Source: Planctomycetota bacterium (GTDB lineage Bacteria; Planctomycetota; Brocadiia; Brocadiales; Brocadiaceae). Taken from it: a stretch of 62,438 nt of DNA. The position numbers and the translations under genes were made by a program. Position 1 is the first letter of the stretch, and every line of letters starts with the position of its first letter. Below, piece by piece: positions 26,135 to 34,854 of the stretch. A model generated the notes under the pieces. The model was not told the DNA's origin. It made no database searches and worked only from the letters and a program-made list of their open reading frames with translations. The DNA lies in assembly GCA_016188675.1 (NCBI GenBank), contig JACPHJ010000159.1:1-62438 (forward strand). The letters run 5' to 3'.

Positions 26135-26743
26135 TTACCCTCCTTTTGTCTCTTCTGGCCTTTCTGGATTCTGAATATTTTCGTGTGTTGATTTCTGTGA
26201 TACTACCACTTTTGCAGTTCTTAATACAAATGTATTTAATAAATAGCCCTTTTGAATTTCTTCTATTACGGTATCTTCCGGCACGTCGTTGTTGATTTTT
26301 CTCATTAAAACCTCGTGCCTGTTAACATTCAGGGGAACGCCCACAGACTCTATAGGCTCAAGGCCTTCTGATTTTAATATTCTGGAAAATTCCTTGTATA
26401 TCAATTTTATTCCATCTTTGAATTCATTTCCCGCTGCGTTATTTACCGTAGAAACGGCTTTTTCCAGACTTTCGTAAATATCCAGCAACTTTTTAATCAG
26501 CGATTCTGCAGCCATTCGCTGGGTGGTTTGACGTTCTTTGGCAGCCCATTTTTTGTAATTATCAAAATCGGCTGCAAGACGTCGCATGGAATCCTGAAGT
26601 TCATTAACCTTTTTCTTGCTTGCTTCTGACTCCTGCCTGATAGACTGGATTATTGCCTGTTGTTCTGTAAACAATACCTCTGATGCCTGTACAACTTCAA
26701 CCTTGTCGGACGCGCCAGTATCTTTTTCTGTTTCATTTGACAT
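26135..26743 (-). CDS. grpE: Nucleotide exchange factor GrpE
   Basis: About 202 aa from the ATG at 26743, which follows AAGGACGG; an earlier in-frame start at 26764 lacks an RBS. An acidic N-terminus is followed by a long coiled coil (about 30-85) with RRLAADFDNYKKWAAKERQT, then the compact GrpE head (GVPLNVNRHEVLMRKINNDVPEDTVIEEIQKGYLLN..LRTAKVVVSQ). GrpE releases ADP from DnaK, its downstream neighbour. Confidence 0.93.
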   Translation of the reverse strand: MSNETEKDTGASDKVEVVQASEVLFTEQQAIIQSIRQESEASKKKVNELQDSMRRLAADFDNYKKWAAKERQTTQRMAAESLIKKLLDIYESLEKAVSTVNNAAGNEFKDGIKLIYKEFSRILKSEGLEPIESVGVPLNVNRHEVLMRKINNDVPEDTVIEEIQKGYLLNTFVLRTAKVVVSQKSTHENIQNPERPEETKGG

Positions 26744-26852
26744 TGTTATTCCGTCCTTAAACAATATCCCACATAAATCTCAAATTTTTGAAAAAGTAAC
26801 TATAACACAACAATTCAAAAAAGGCAAGCCTTTCAAATAACCAAATACTCGG

Positions 26853-27548
26853 TTACATCCCGCCGTATCTTAAAATCTTGGTAAGCGTTGCAACGTGGTG
26901 TGAAGGTATGGTTGTTCCCTGTAACCCTTTGACAGTCGCTTCTATATCATAAGGTACACGTTTTATACCAATACTACCGTCTTCCCAAACTGCGTATGAC
27001 GCCATTGGAATACCATCCCGTGGCTGTCCTACACTTCCAGGATTCACAATAGTTATACCATTTACCATGCGCATCATTGGGAAATGAGTGTGGCCAACAA
27101 AGACAATATCAGCATCAATACCTTTTAACACATTTTCCAATTCTTTGTCGGGAACATCAGGCTTAAGATATTTGTATATATCACCACTTGGCGAGCCGTG
27201 TGCAAATAAAAATTTTTTCCCGTCTACTTTTATATTTATTGTTAGTGGCAAGTCGCCTAGATAGTCCTTTTCAGATTTATTTAGTGCAGCCATAGTAAAG
27301 ATTTTACCTGCATCACTTAGTTCTTTATATTTCACAGAACATCCACAATCCACATCTCTGCCTATGGCGTCGTCATGATTCCCACGAACTATTGCATCCG
27401 TTAGGCTGCGAATCCTTTCAAGGCATGCTGCGGGAAAGGGTCCGTAATTTACAATATCCCCCAGACAAATAACCTTATCTGCTTTTTCGTGAATGGCGTC
27501 TAATGCCGCCAGATTGCCGTGGATGTCGGATATTATAAGTAATTTCAT
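26853..27548 (-). CDS. Metallophosphoesterase, YfcE/MJ0936-like
   Basis: 231 aa with the calcineurin-like metal motifs in order: ISDIHGNLAALDAI, CLGDIVNYGPFP, VRGNHDDAI, FAHGSPSG and FVGHTHFPM, with NPGSVGQPRDG near the end. Such proteins hydrolyse phosphodiesters with bound divalent metals; the natural substrate is unknown. It stands alone, divergent from the MFS gene at 27655. Confidence 0.88.
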   Translation of the reverse strand: MKLLIISDIHGNLAALDAIHEKADKVICLGDIVNYGPFPAACLERIRSLTDAIVRGNHDDAIGRDVDCGCSVKYKELSDAGKIFTMAALNKSEKDYLGDLPLTINIKVDGKKFLFAHGSPSGDIYKYLKPDVPDKELENVLKGIDADIVFVGHTHFPMMRMVNGITIVNPGSVGQPRDGIPMASYAVWEDGSIGIKRVPYDIEATVKGLQGTTIPSHHVATLTKILRYGGM

Positions 27549-27654
27549 GTTTTATATTTTCCTTGCCTTAATATAAATAAATGTTATAGAATTGAAAATT
27601 ATATTGTTATAAACACCTGCAATCAAGTTTTATCTTGATTATTACTATTGTTGT

Positions 27655-28881
27655 ATGTTTCTTGCTAAAAAATTTCCATACTATACCCGCATTGCCTATT
27701 TTTACGACGTCAGATCAGGCATATTTTTTGGTATTTTCAACGGATTAGTTGTGTTCTTTGCACCCATTATCGGACTAAGGATGGGTGCAAACTCACTGGA
27801 AGTTGCTGTCATTACAGCCGCTCCCACGGCATGCTTCCTGCTAACCCTGATCTGGGCAAAACTCTGCAGAAACGGCAAAAAAGTATTATGGGTGGTATTC
27901 CCCACATTCTTTTCAAGAAGTTTGTACTTAGCCGTCTTTTTTATAAAAAATCCTCTAATTTTCACGGCCATTGTCGTATGCGCAGCAGTCTTAGAATCGA
28001 TGGCAATGCCCGCTTATAGCAGCGTTATGAAAGAAGTTTATCACGAAAATTACCGTGGGAAAGCCATGGGTTACGTGCGGTTCTTTTGTAATATGTCAAC
28101 AGTGCTGGCCTCCTTTGCAGGGGGATATTTATTAGACCTTGATAATGGTACTTTTTACAGATTCATCTTTCCTGCCGGAGCCGCTTTTGGAATGACTTCC
28201 TCGCTTCTATTCAGAAAGATCAAGATTAGACGTGAAGCAAAACTCAACCCACTTGATCGTTTATCAGTAATCCTGAACGATTTTGGCAAAAATAACCATC
28301 TGAAATATTTTACTTTATCATTTTTTATTGCCGGTTTTGGTTACCTCATGGGTGTCCCCCTCTACCCTCTCTTTATGGTAGATGAACTCTCATTATCTAA
28401 TACAATTATTGGATATTTAGGTTCCATTACTGCGCTGGCAGGTTCGATCTCTTTCTTCTTCTGGGGGCACCTTATAGATCGACACAAACCATTAAATTTA
28501 TTGAAGGTTGTCATGCTCATTGCCGTAGCTATTCCTTTTCTTTATGCAATTTCACACAATATATATCCCATATTTATCGCATCAGTTATCAGTGGCGTAA
28601 TCATGAATGGGTGGGATTTATGCTGGTATAATCATATCATCAGGGAGGTCAAAAAAGAACATACGCCGGGTATATTTGGCATACAATATTCTCTCATCGG
28701 CATACGAGGACTCATTGCTCCTTTTGCCGGTACGATATTATATCAGCACTTCGGCATACGTATTACTCTGATTGCCTCGGCATGTGTTGTTATGACAGGC
28801 GGTGTATTGATGCAATTTTGCAGGAAAAAGGTCTATACTCCAAAAATTCAGGTTGCAACAAGTGGTATACGGGCTGACTAA
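27655..28881 (+). CDS. MFS transporter
   Basis: 408 aa with about 12 hydrophobic segments. The cytoplasmic loop between TM2 and TM3 is degenerate, and a long basic central loop ([21 protein letters not shown]) separates the two halves. [23 protein letters not shown] is typical of MFS TM5. Substrate cannot be told. The malic enzyme start follows 34 bases after its stop, so co-transcription and carboxylate transport are possible, but only by position. Confidence 0.8.
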   Translation: MFLAKKFPYYTRIAYFYDVRSGIFFGIFNGLVVFFAPIIGLRMGANSLEVAVITAAPTACFLLTLIWAKLCRNGKKVLWVVFPTFFSRSLYLAVFFIKNPLIFTAIVVCAAVLESMAMPAYSSVMKEVYHENYRGKAMGYVRFFCNMSTVLASFAGGYLLDLDNGTFYRFIFPAGAAFGMTSSLLFRKIKIRREAKLNPLDRLSVILNDFGKNNHLKYFTLSFFIAGFGYLMGVPLYPLFMVDELSLSNTIIGYLGSITALAGSISFFFWGHLIDRHKPLNLLKVVMLIAVAIPFLYAISHNIYPIFIASVISGVIMNGWDLCWYNHIIREVKKEHTPGIFGIQYSLIGIRGLIAPFAGTILYQHFGIRITLIASACVVMTGGVLMQFCRKKVYTPKIQVATSGIRAD

Positions 28882-28915
28882 TACGATCTCATAATTGAAT
28901 CGGAGGATGGCAAGC

Positions 28916-30328
28916 ATGAAACTCACTGAAAACCTCGTAACCTTTCGCTTAAAGTTAAGAAACGCCCCAGGCACATTGGGCATGGCCCTTACTGCTATTG
29001 GCAAGCTGGGTGGCAGCATGGGTAATATCCAGATTATCAAAGCTGACAAGGAATTCAAGATCAGAGATCTGGCCGTCTATATCAGCACCGACAAACAGGT
29101 CAAAGACATTGTAAACGCCATTTCGGCTATTGGAAAAGAATTCGTTGAAGTTGTCAGCGTCAAGGACAAGGTCTTCGAACTTCACGAGAAGGGAAAAATA
29201 TTTTTGAATAACCGCATTAGCATTACGACCTTTGAAGACCTTTCACGAGTATATACACCCGGCGTGGCAAAGGTGTGCATGGCCATTCATGAACGTCCGG
29301 AACTGGCAAGGGAATATACCATCATCAAGAATACCGTAGCGGTTATTACAGACGGCACTGCTATTTTAGGCTTGGGTGACATCGGCCCTGTAGCAGGAAT
29401 GCCGGTTATGGAAGGCAAGGCCATGTTATTCAAGGCATTTGGGGGAATTGACGCATTCCCAATTCTGCTAAACTCTAAGGATGTGGATGAAATAGTCAAT
29501 ACGGTTATAAACATCGCTCCCACATTTGGCGGCATTAATCTTGAAGATATCTCAGCGCCCCGCTGCTTCGAGGTCGAAAAGAGATTAAAGGCCGCTTTAA
29601 AGATACCCGTATTTCACGACGACCAGCACGGCACTGCCGTGGTTTGTCTGGCGGGACTCATAAATGCATTAAAAGTGGTCGGGAAGAAGATAGAAAAAAT
29701 TTCTATCATTATAAGTGGCGCAGGCGCTGCCGGGACGGCAATCGCCAAAATACTTATCAACGCAGGCGCAAAGAACGTTGTGGTATGCGATACTGCGGGC
29801 ATTATTTATAAAGGCAGAAAAACCCATATGAATCCTGACAAGGATGCCTTGGCAGAAATCACAAATCCTAATAATGAAAAGGGAACGATTGCCGATGCGA
29901 TGAGGGGAAAGGATGTTTTCATCGGTGTCTCAGGGCCGAATATTATCACGAAGGACATGGTAAATACCATGAATAAGGATTCCATAGTGTTTGCAATGGC
30001 GAATCCCACACCGGAGATTGAGCCTGATTTGATTGAGGGTATAGCCAGAATTATAGCCACAGGCAGGTCAGATTATCATAATCAGATCAATAACGTACTC
30101 TGCTTCCCCGGTCTTTTCAGGGGGGCGTTGGATATTGGGGCTACGGCAATCAACGACGAGATGAATATGGCGGCGGCATACGCCATTGCAAACGCTATTG
30201 AAGAGGACCACCTGTCTGAGGACTATGTTATACCGAGTGTCTTCAATGAAAAGGTCCATAAAGACGTGGCTATAGCAGTAGCTAACGCAGCCATTAAAAG
30301 CGGCACCGCTACGCGGCAATTATTTTAA
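28916..30328 (+). CDS. NAD(P)-dependent malic enzyme with N-terminal ACT domain
   Basis: 470 aa from the ATG at 28916, which sits 9 bases after GGAGG at 28902-28906; nearer ATG and TTG codons overlap that RBS. An ACT domain (about 5-80; FRLKLRNAPGTLGMALTAIGKLGG) suggests allosteric control by an amino acid. The malic enzyme body shows YTPGVAKVC, NTVAVITDGTAILGLGDIGPVAGMPVMEGKA, metal site VFHDDQHGTAVV and the NAD(P) fold SGAGAAGTA. It decarboxylates malate to pyruvate, feeding the pyruvate dehydrogenase encoded later in the window. Its stop overlaps that of the convergent HD-GYP gene. Confidence 0.93.
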   Translation: MKLTENLVTFRLKLRNAPGTLGMALTAIGKLGGSMGNIQIIKADKEFKIRDLAVYISTDKQVKDIVNAISAIGKEFVEVVSVKDKVFELHEKGKIFLNNRISITTFEDLSRVYTPGVAKVCMAIHERPELAREYTIIKNTVAVITDGTAILGLGDIGPVAGMPVMEGKAMLFKAFGGIDAFPILLNSKDVDEIVNTVINIAPTFGGINLEDISAPRCFEVEKRLKAALKIPVFHDDQHGTAVVCLAGLINALKVVGKKIEKISIIISGAGAAGTAIAKILINAGAKNVVVCDTAGIIYKGRKTHMNPDKDALAEITNPNNEKGTIADAMRGKDVFIGVSGPNIITKDMVNTMNKDSIVFAMANPTPEIEPDLIEGIARIIATGRSDYHNQINNVLCFPGLFRGALDIGATAINDEMNMAAAYAIANAIEEDHLSEDYVIPSVFNEKVHKDVAIAVANAAIKSGTATRQLF

Positions 30329-31509
30329 CAAATACACTCCATATCGGTACTAATATCAGAATTCAAATCAATCTCACAAGGTGTAATCTTATTCTTTTTG
30401 GCATCGCACAGCAATTTCACTTTTGGTCTGGATAGTTGCTGGATATTTAAAGACAGTACAACTCCTGTAAAATCCTTATACTTACCATTCTTGATTTTCA
30501 CTTCGGAGCCCACGGGATATTTAGGAATCACACCAAGAAAACATTCTACCAATTCACTGTTAAACTGTGTTCCGGACCCTTCTTTTATAAGCCCGTATAC
30601 AAAATCAGGAGACAATCCTTTACGATACGGTCTGTCTGAGATACAGGCGTCGTAAAAATCCGCAATTGCCGCAATCTCTGCAATCATGATCAATTTATCC
30701 TGATCCGTGTAACCAACAGTACTTTCCTCAATTTTATTGGTGCCTCTCAAACCACGGGGATACCCTTTCCCGTCCTGTCTCTCATGGTGTTGATAAGGAA
30801 TATGCTTCGAGACTTCTCCTATATTTCCGATGTCCTTGAGCAACTCATATCCATAGGTAGTGTGTTGTTTCACTTGTTCATATTCTTCTGCCGTTAATTT
30901 GCCGGGTTTATTAATAATTTTTTCATCGATGAAGATCTTTCCAATATCGTGAAGAAACTCGCCAATAGCGATTTGCCTCAGTTTGTCTTTATTAAGAAAT
31001 AATCTTTTTGCTATAATTATTGATAATACCGCCGTATCAACGGAATGTTCAAAGGTATAATTATCAAAACTCTTAATCGAATTTAACCCTGACAAAATAT
31101 TATCGTTCATTAGTTCATCAACAAAAGAATTAATGTCTTTACACATTTGTTTAAACGCTTGATTCTCCTGAAAAGCGTTTTTGATCTTTGGCGTATTAAT
31201 GCTTTTGATAACGGATTCGGTAGTTTCTGCTTCTATACTTACTATTGCCGACTGTGTCAGTTCGTATGTTTTAAGAATATCTTTCGTAGCCATAATGCGG
31301 ATTTTATCAGATATTGGATCTTTAATGATAACATCCGCAGTATCCTCATCGTCGATATAAACCTTGATAAATCCTCTGGTTTTCAATCTGTTAATATAAC
31401 CCTCAGTCAGTTCTACCCCCTTGTTTAATAATATCTCGTAATTATCTCCATAAAGGGCCTTGCCAAGTACCATGCCAGGTTCTACATGCTGTATGTGCAT
31501 TCTTCTCAT
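30325..31509 (-). CDS. HD-GYP domain protein (putative c-di-GMP phosphodiesterase)
   Basis: 394 aa. The N-terminal region (about 1-90; GMVLGKALYGDNYEILLNKGVELTEGYINRLKTRG) is the DUF3391-like domain common before HD-GYP. The HD-GYP domain spans about 145-320 with LHDIGKIFIDEKIINKPGKLT, HTTYGYELL, HHERQDGKGYPRGL and AIADFYDAC. A small C-terminal domain follows (YPVGSEVKIKNGKYKDFTGVVL), similar to one seen in other HD-GYP proteins. All catalytic residues are present. The PilZ protein at 32645 is a plausible c-di-GMP effector nearby. Confidence 0.9.
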   Translation of the reverse strand: MRRMHIQHVEPGMVLGKALYGDNYEILLNKGVELTEGYINRLKTRGFIKVYIDDEDTADVIIKDPISDKIRIMATKDILKTYELTQSAIVSIEAETTESVIKSINTPKIKNAFQENQAFKQMCKDINSFVDELMNDNILSGLNSIKSFDNYTFEHSVDTAVLSIIIAKRLFLNKDKLRQIAIGEFLHDIGKIFIDEKIINKPGKLTAEEYEQVKQHTTYGYELLKDIGNIGEVSKHIPYQHHERQDGKGYPRGLRGTNKIEESTVGYTDQDKLIMIAEIAAIADFYDACISDRPYRKGLSPDFVYGLIKEGSGTQFNSELVECFLGVIPKYPVGSEVKIKNGKYKDFTGVVLSLNIQQLSRPKVKLLCDAKKNKITPCEIDLNSDISTDMECIC

Positions 31510-31757
31510 AACGTTTAATAAATCCTAATAACTTACAAAAATGTTCACTATATAAACATGCCGAGTCCACTTAAAGAACCTTAGTGTCGGAATCTGTAAA
31601 AAAGTAACTTATAAGAACGACAATATAAGTCTTTGTCGTGCAAAATGATGGGAACTACGGCAAATAATCGTTGCGGAGACGTTTTCCCAAGATAAATCAC
31701 ACTCAGATAACTGTCGGTATGGAGTAACAAGCAAATTAAATACCGATGTGTAAATAC

Positions 31758-32636
31758 CTAGAAATGGAGTTCCATGCCTTCATGGGCGGCAAAACATTCC
31801 ATAGCATGATCAGACCCATTCAGGTTTTCCTTGCAATTTGCCGAAAAAATGTCAATTTGTTCATCGAAATGATCCGGATCGTGATGGAAGAGCGCCAGCC
31901 TGTTGACTCTACCGTCTTTTGCAAGACTCAATACTTCGCTAAGGGAAGAATGTCCCCAACCAACATTGGTTTTGTATTCCTCATCTGTATATTGGGCATC
32001 ATGGATGAGCAAATCCGCCCCACAAATTAATTTTAAAATATTTTCTCTGGTATCTGATTTATATTTTAATTTAAAATTCCCGGTTGCCCATGGTGGCACC
32101 AATTCATTATCGGTAAAGTAACATATCTTTATCTTTCCAAAAGTTATTACGTATCCCATGGCCTGGCCCGGATGATTGATATACACGGTATCAACCTTCA
32201 CCCCATCGATTATGTTGCTTTCTTCCGAGAGTATTTGAAACTTCATACGTGCTGACAAAGACTGCAACTTAACCGGAAAATATATACTTTCCATTTGATT
32301 GGAGATAATTCTGTCTAACCTTGCCTCCTGCAAATCCATTCCAAGGATAACAATCTCGTTCCCCTTAATATAAGAGGGCTTGAAAAAAGGCAGGCCTTGA
32401 ATATGGTCCCAATGGAAGTGGCTTAGAAATATATGGGCTTTAAGCTTTTCCTCTCCTTTAGACAATATATTTCCAAGTTCTCTGATGCCAGTGCCCGCAT
32501 CAAAAATAAACAGTTGATTGTTTGGTAGTCTGACCTCCACGCACGGGGTATTTCCTCCATATTTGATATACTTTACCCCTGGTGTAGGAATGGATCCTCG
32601 TACACCCCAAAATTTAACTTTAATCCCAACCTTCAA
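31758..32636 (-). CDS. Metallo-beta-lactamase-fold hydrolase
   Basis: 292 aa. It starts VKFWGVRGSIPTPG and has GGNTPCVEV, FDAGTGIRELG and the zinc motif HIFLSHFHWDHIQG. Further ligands lie in NHPGQAMGY, IHDAQYTDEEY and LFHHDP. This is the RNase Z-like/PhnP-like subgroup often found with two-component and c-di-GMP genes; the substrate is unknown. It lies 8 bases downstream of the PilZ gene on the same strand. The 248 bp beyond its stop (31510-31757) hold nothing I can assign. Confidence 0.85.
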   Translation of the reverse strand: MKVGIKVKFWGVRGSIPTPGVKYIKYGGNTPCVEVRLPNNQLFIFDAGTGIRELGNILSKGEEKLKAHIFLSHFHWDHIQGLPFFKPSYIKGNEIVILGMDLQEARLDRIISNQMESIYFPVKLQSLSARMKFQILSEESNIIDGVKVDTVYINHPGQAMGYVITFGKIKICYFTDNELVPPWATGNFKLKYKSDTRENILKLICGADLLIHDAQYTDEEYKTNVGWGHSSLSEVLSLAKDGRVNRLALFHHDPDHFDEQIDIFSANCKENLNGSDHAMECFAAHEGMELHF

Positions 32637-32644
32637 TATAAACC

Positions 32645-33088
32645 CTATTTTTTCGTATAGTCACTCATCAGAATGTGCTTTACGCCTATTTCGTACTGTC
32701 CCAGAAACTCCTTTACACGAACTACTTCAACAAAAATCTTTTTGTAGATTCGGTCATAATCCGGAGAAAGAACCAGGACGCTTCCTGCTTCAAGTTTTTT
32801 ATTTGTTTTTAAACGCAACCCGGTTTTTGAAATATCCACGACCGTCCCATCGAAGGTAGCTTCTCCCTGTTTATCCGCTCTTTCAAGTTTACAGGGAAAG
32901 ATTTCATAAAAGCGTTCCTGCTCACGTCGCTCCATGGGTATGCGGGCTTCATCATCAGCTTTTTTTTGAGATGTTGCACCACTTTTTCCTAATCTTGTAA
33001 TCAAATCATTAATGCAACTCTGCGCCTCACAAAGCTCGTTTAGAGTTAGCCCTTCTAATATTTTCAACACCTTTTCTTTAGAAGACAT
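32645..33088 (-). CDS. PilZ domain protein (c-di-GMP effector)
   Basis: 147 aa. An N-terminal helical stretch (1-40) precedes a PilZ domain with the c-di-GMP signature RREQER (RxxxR) near residue 54 and DISKTG (DxSxxG) near 84. It would change conformation on binding c-di-GMP. It forms an operon with the following beta-lactamase-fold gene, near an HD-GYP enzyme. Confidence 0.85.
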   Translation of the reverse strand: MSSKEKVLKILEGLTLNELCEAQSCINDLITRLGKSGATSQKKADDEARIPMERREQERFYEIFPCKLERADKQGEATFDGTVVDISKTGLRLKTNKKLEAGSVLVLSPDYDRIYKKIFVEVVRVKEFLGQYEIGVKHILMSDYTKK

Positions 33089-33522
33089 ATTCTATTATTA
33101 TTGTGGATATTCTGTATACATTACCAATAAAATATCAATGATTATTACAAATCAAAATTAAAAAGACAATCTCTTTTTTCAAGTATGTAAACAATAACTA
33201 ATTATCCAGGAATATTTTTACATTTGTCCTCAAAGTATGCAACAACTGTTCTTTTGTAATATTTACAAATATCTAATGTAAAAATTACATGATTTTATTT
33301 TTAACAATGGCTTTAAACAAATAGGGTAATAATTATTTTAATTCTTACTTTAGACATAGATTATACTTACAACACATACTAACCATATCAATAATATTTG
33401 GTACTATCATTGCTTTCTTTTCACTTGCAAATAAATTCCGATGTTCTGTCTTAGTTTCATAACGATAACGGCAGCTTGCTGCGTTTAACCCTTTTACCGG
33501 AGTCGTATACTCGAAAAGGATA
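33089..33522. other. 434-bp AT-rich divergent intergenic region, no gene seen
   Basis: It lies between the minus-strand PilZ gene and the plus-strand SDR gene and so must hold both promoters. Runs of A/T are frequent. I found no convincing operator, RNA or repeat of the window's families in it. Confidence 0.5.
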
Positions 33523-34728
33523 ATGAAGCAGAAAACAATACTCATAACGGGTGCAACGGGATTTTTAGGGAGTTACATTGCCAGGGAACTGTTTGATGCA
33601 GGTTTTTACTTAAAACTCCTTGTCAGAAAGACAACAATGAGTGCGAAGGAAAGACTGCATGAGGTATTTCCGGCAACTCAGATTGAGAACTGCGGGTTAA
33701 AGGCGCTCCTGAAACGTATAGAAATAATGGAGGGGGACATTTCCGGGAATTACCTGGGGCTGGGTGCGCGGGATTATTTTAAATTGGCAGATACGGTGGA
33801 TGAGGTGTTTCACTGCGCCGAGACAACAAAACTCAAAAAAGGGGAAGGTGACACCCTTGCCAGGATAAATGTGTTGGGAACGGCACTCATTAGCCTGTTC
33901 TGTATAACGAAGAGGCCCAAGCGGCTTCACTATATCAGTACGGCATATGTTGCAGGGAATAGGCGCGGCACGGTTTTGGAAGGCGAATTGGAGAGAGGAC
34001 AGTCATTCAACAATGGCTACGAGAGGTCGAAATACGAAGCAGAGAGGTACCTTGCCGTGTTTTTGGGACAATACCGAATACCCTGCACCATCTATCGTCC
34101 CAGCATAATCACGGGGGATACGATTACGGGGTATACAAGGAATTGCGATAATATTTATGTATTTTTCAGGGAGTTGAATCGTCTTAAGGCTCGTGGAATG
34201 CCCCGCAACGGCAATCCTTTTATGGCCCCGCTGAGAATTTCGGGGGATAAGTACAGTACTGTAAATCTGGTGCCTGTGGACTATGCGGCACGTGCGATAG
34301 CAGCCATCTCCATGCAGGCGGAAAGTATAAACAAGACATTCCATATTGTAAACCCATCTCCGCCGACATTGGGGGAACTCGCAGTGTGGTTCATGGCCGC
34401 AACTGGCAACAATCGTATAAAAATAGCGCCGTTGCATGAATTCAAGATGCAGCCGCACACCCCGGAGGAACAGCTATTTTTGCGGAGGACAGCGATATTT
34501 CAACCCTATATGTTTGGAGAGGCATGTTTTGATTCAACGAACACAAGAAGCCTGTTGAGCGGTACGGGGATCGAGTGTCCGATAATCACGGATGATCTAA
34601 TCTGCAAGTTTAATGAGTATGCAGTTGGCATGAACTGGGGCAGGAAGGGGCAAATTACGGAGAAAATAGAGAAAGTAGATAACGGTTTTGAATATTTCTT
34701 TAACAATTTGAACACCATAATCATATGA
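33523..34728 (+). CDS. SDR-family NAD(P)-dependent reductase, thioester-reductase/NAD_binding_4 type
   Basis: 401 aa. The Rossmann motif TGATGFLGSYIARELF is at 10-25. Catalytic Tyr and Lys lie in GYERSKYEAE, with IYRPSIITGDT after them. The layout (long insert after the first strand, FHCAETTKL, and a C-terminal helical domain) resembles extended SDR proteins that reduce acyl-thioesters or modify nucleotide sugars. The acyl-thioester reading (NAD_binding_4) seems more likely, but the substrate is unknown. It is followed 126 bases later by the TPR-kinase gene. Confidence 0.75.
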   Translation: MKQKTILITGATGFLGSYIARELFDAGFYLKLLVRKTTMSAKERLHEVFPATQIENCGLKALLKRIEIMEGDISGNYLGLGARDYFKLADTVDEVFHCAETTKLKKGEGDTLARINVLGTALISLFCITKRPKRLHYISTAYVAGNRRGTVLEGELERGQSFNNGYERSKYEAERYLAVFLGQYRIPCTIYRPSIITGDTITGYTRNCDNIYVFFRELNRLKARGMPRNGNPFMAPLRISGDKYSTVNLVPVDYAARAIAAISMQAESINKTFHIVNPSPPTLGELAVWFMAATGNNRIKIAPLHEFKMQPHTPEEQLFLRRTAIFQPYMFGEACFDSTNTRSLLSGTGIECPIITDDLICKFNEYAVGMNWGRKGQITEKIEKVDNGFEYFFNNLNTIII

Positions 34729-34854
34729 ACAAAAGGAATGAATGCCTTGATCAATTAAAAATGCAACTGGATATTTTGAAAATTTAAGGTATTTTATCTA
34801 TGAATCAAGTCGGCAATATATAGTTTCACAATTTTAACCAGCCACAATAATAGA

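Noticed and set aside
26744..26852. CIRCE heat-shock operator upstream of grpE-dnaK
   Set aside because: The 9-9-9 inverted repeat TTAGCACTC..GAGTGCTAA is absent.
33523..34728. Part of a lipid (ladderane or hopanoid) biosynthesis cluster
   Set aside because: The SDR protein and the HpnB-like fragment are suggestive, but no ketosynthase, squalene cyclase or radical SAM partner is nearby.
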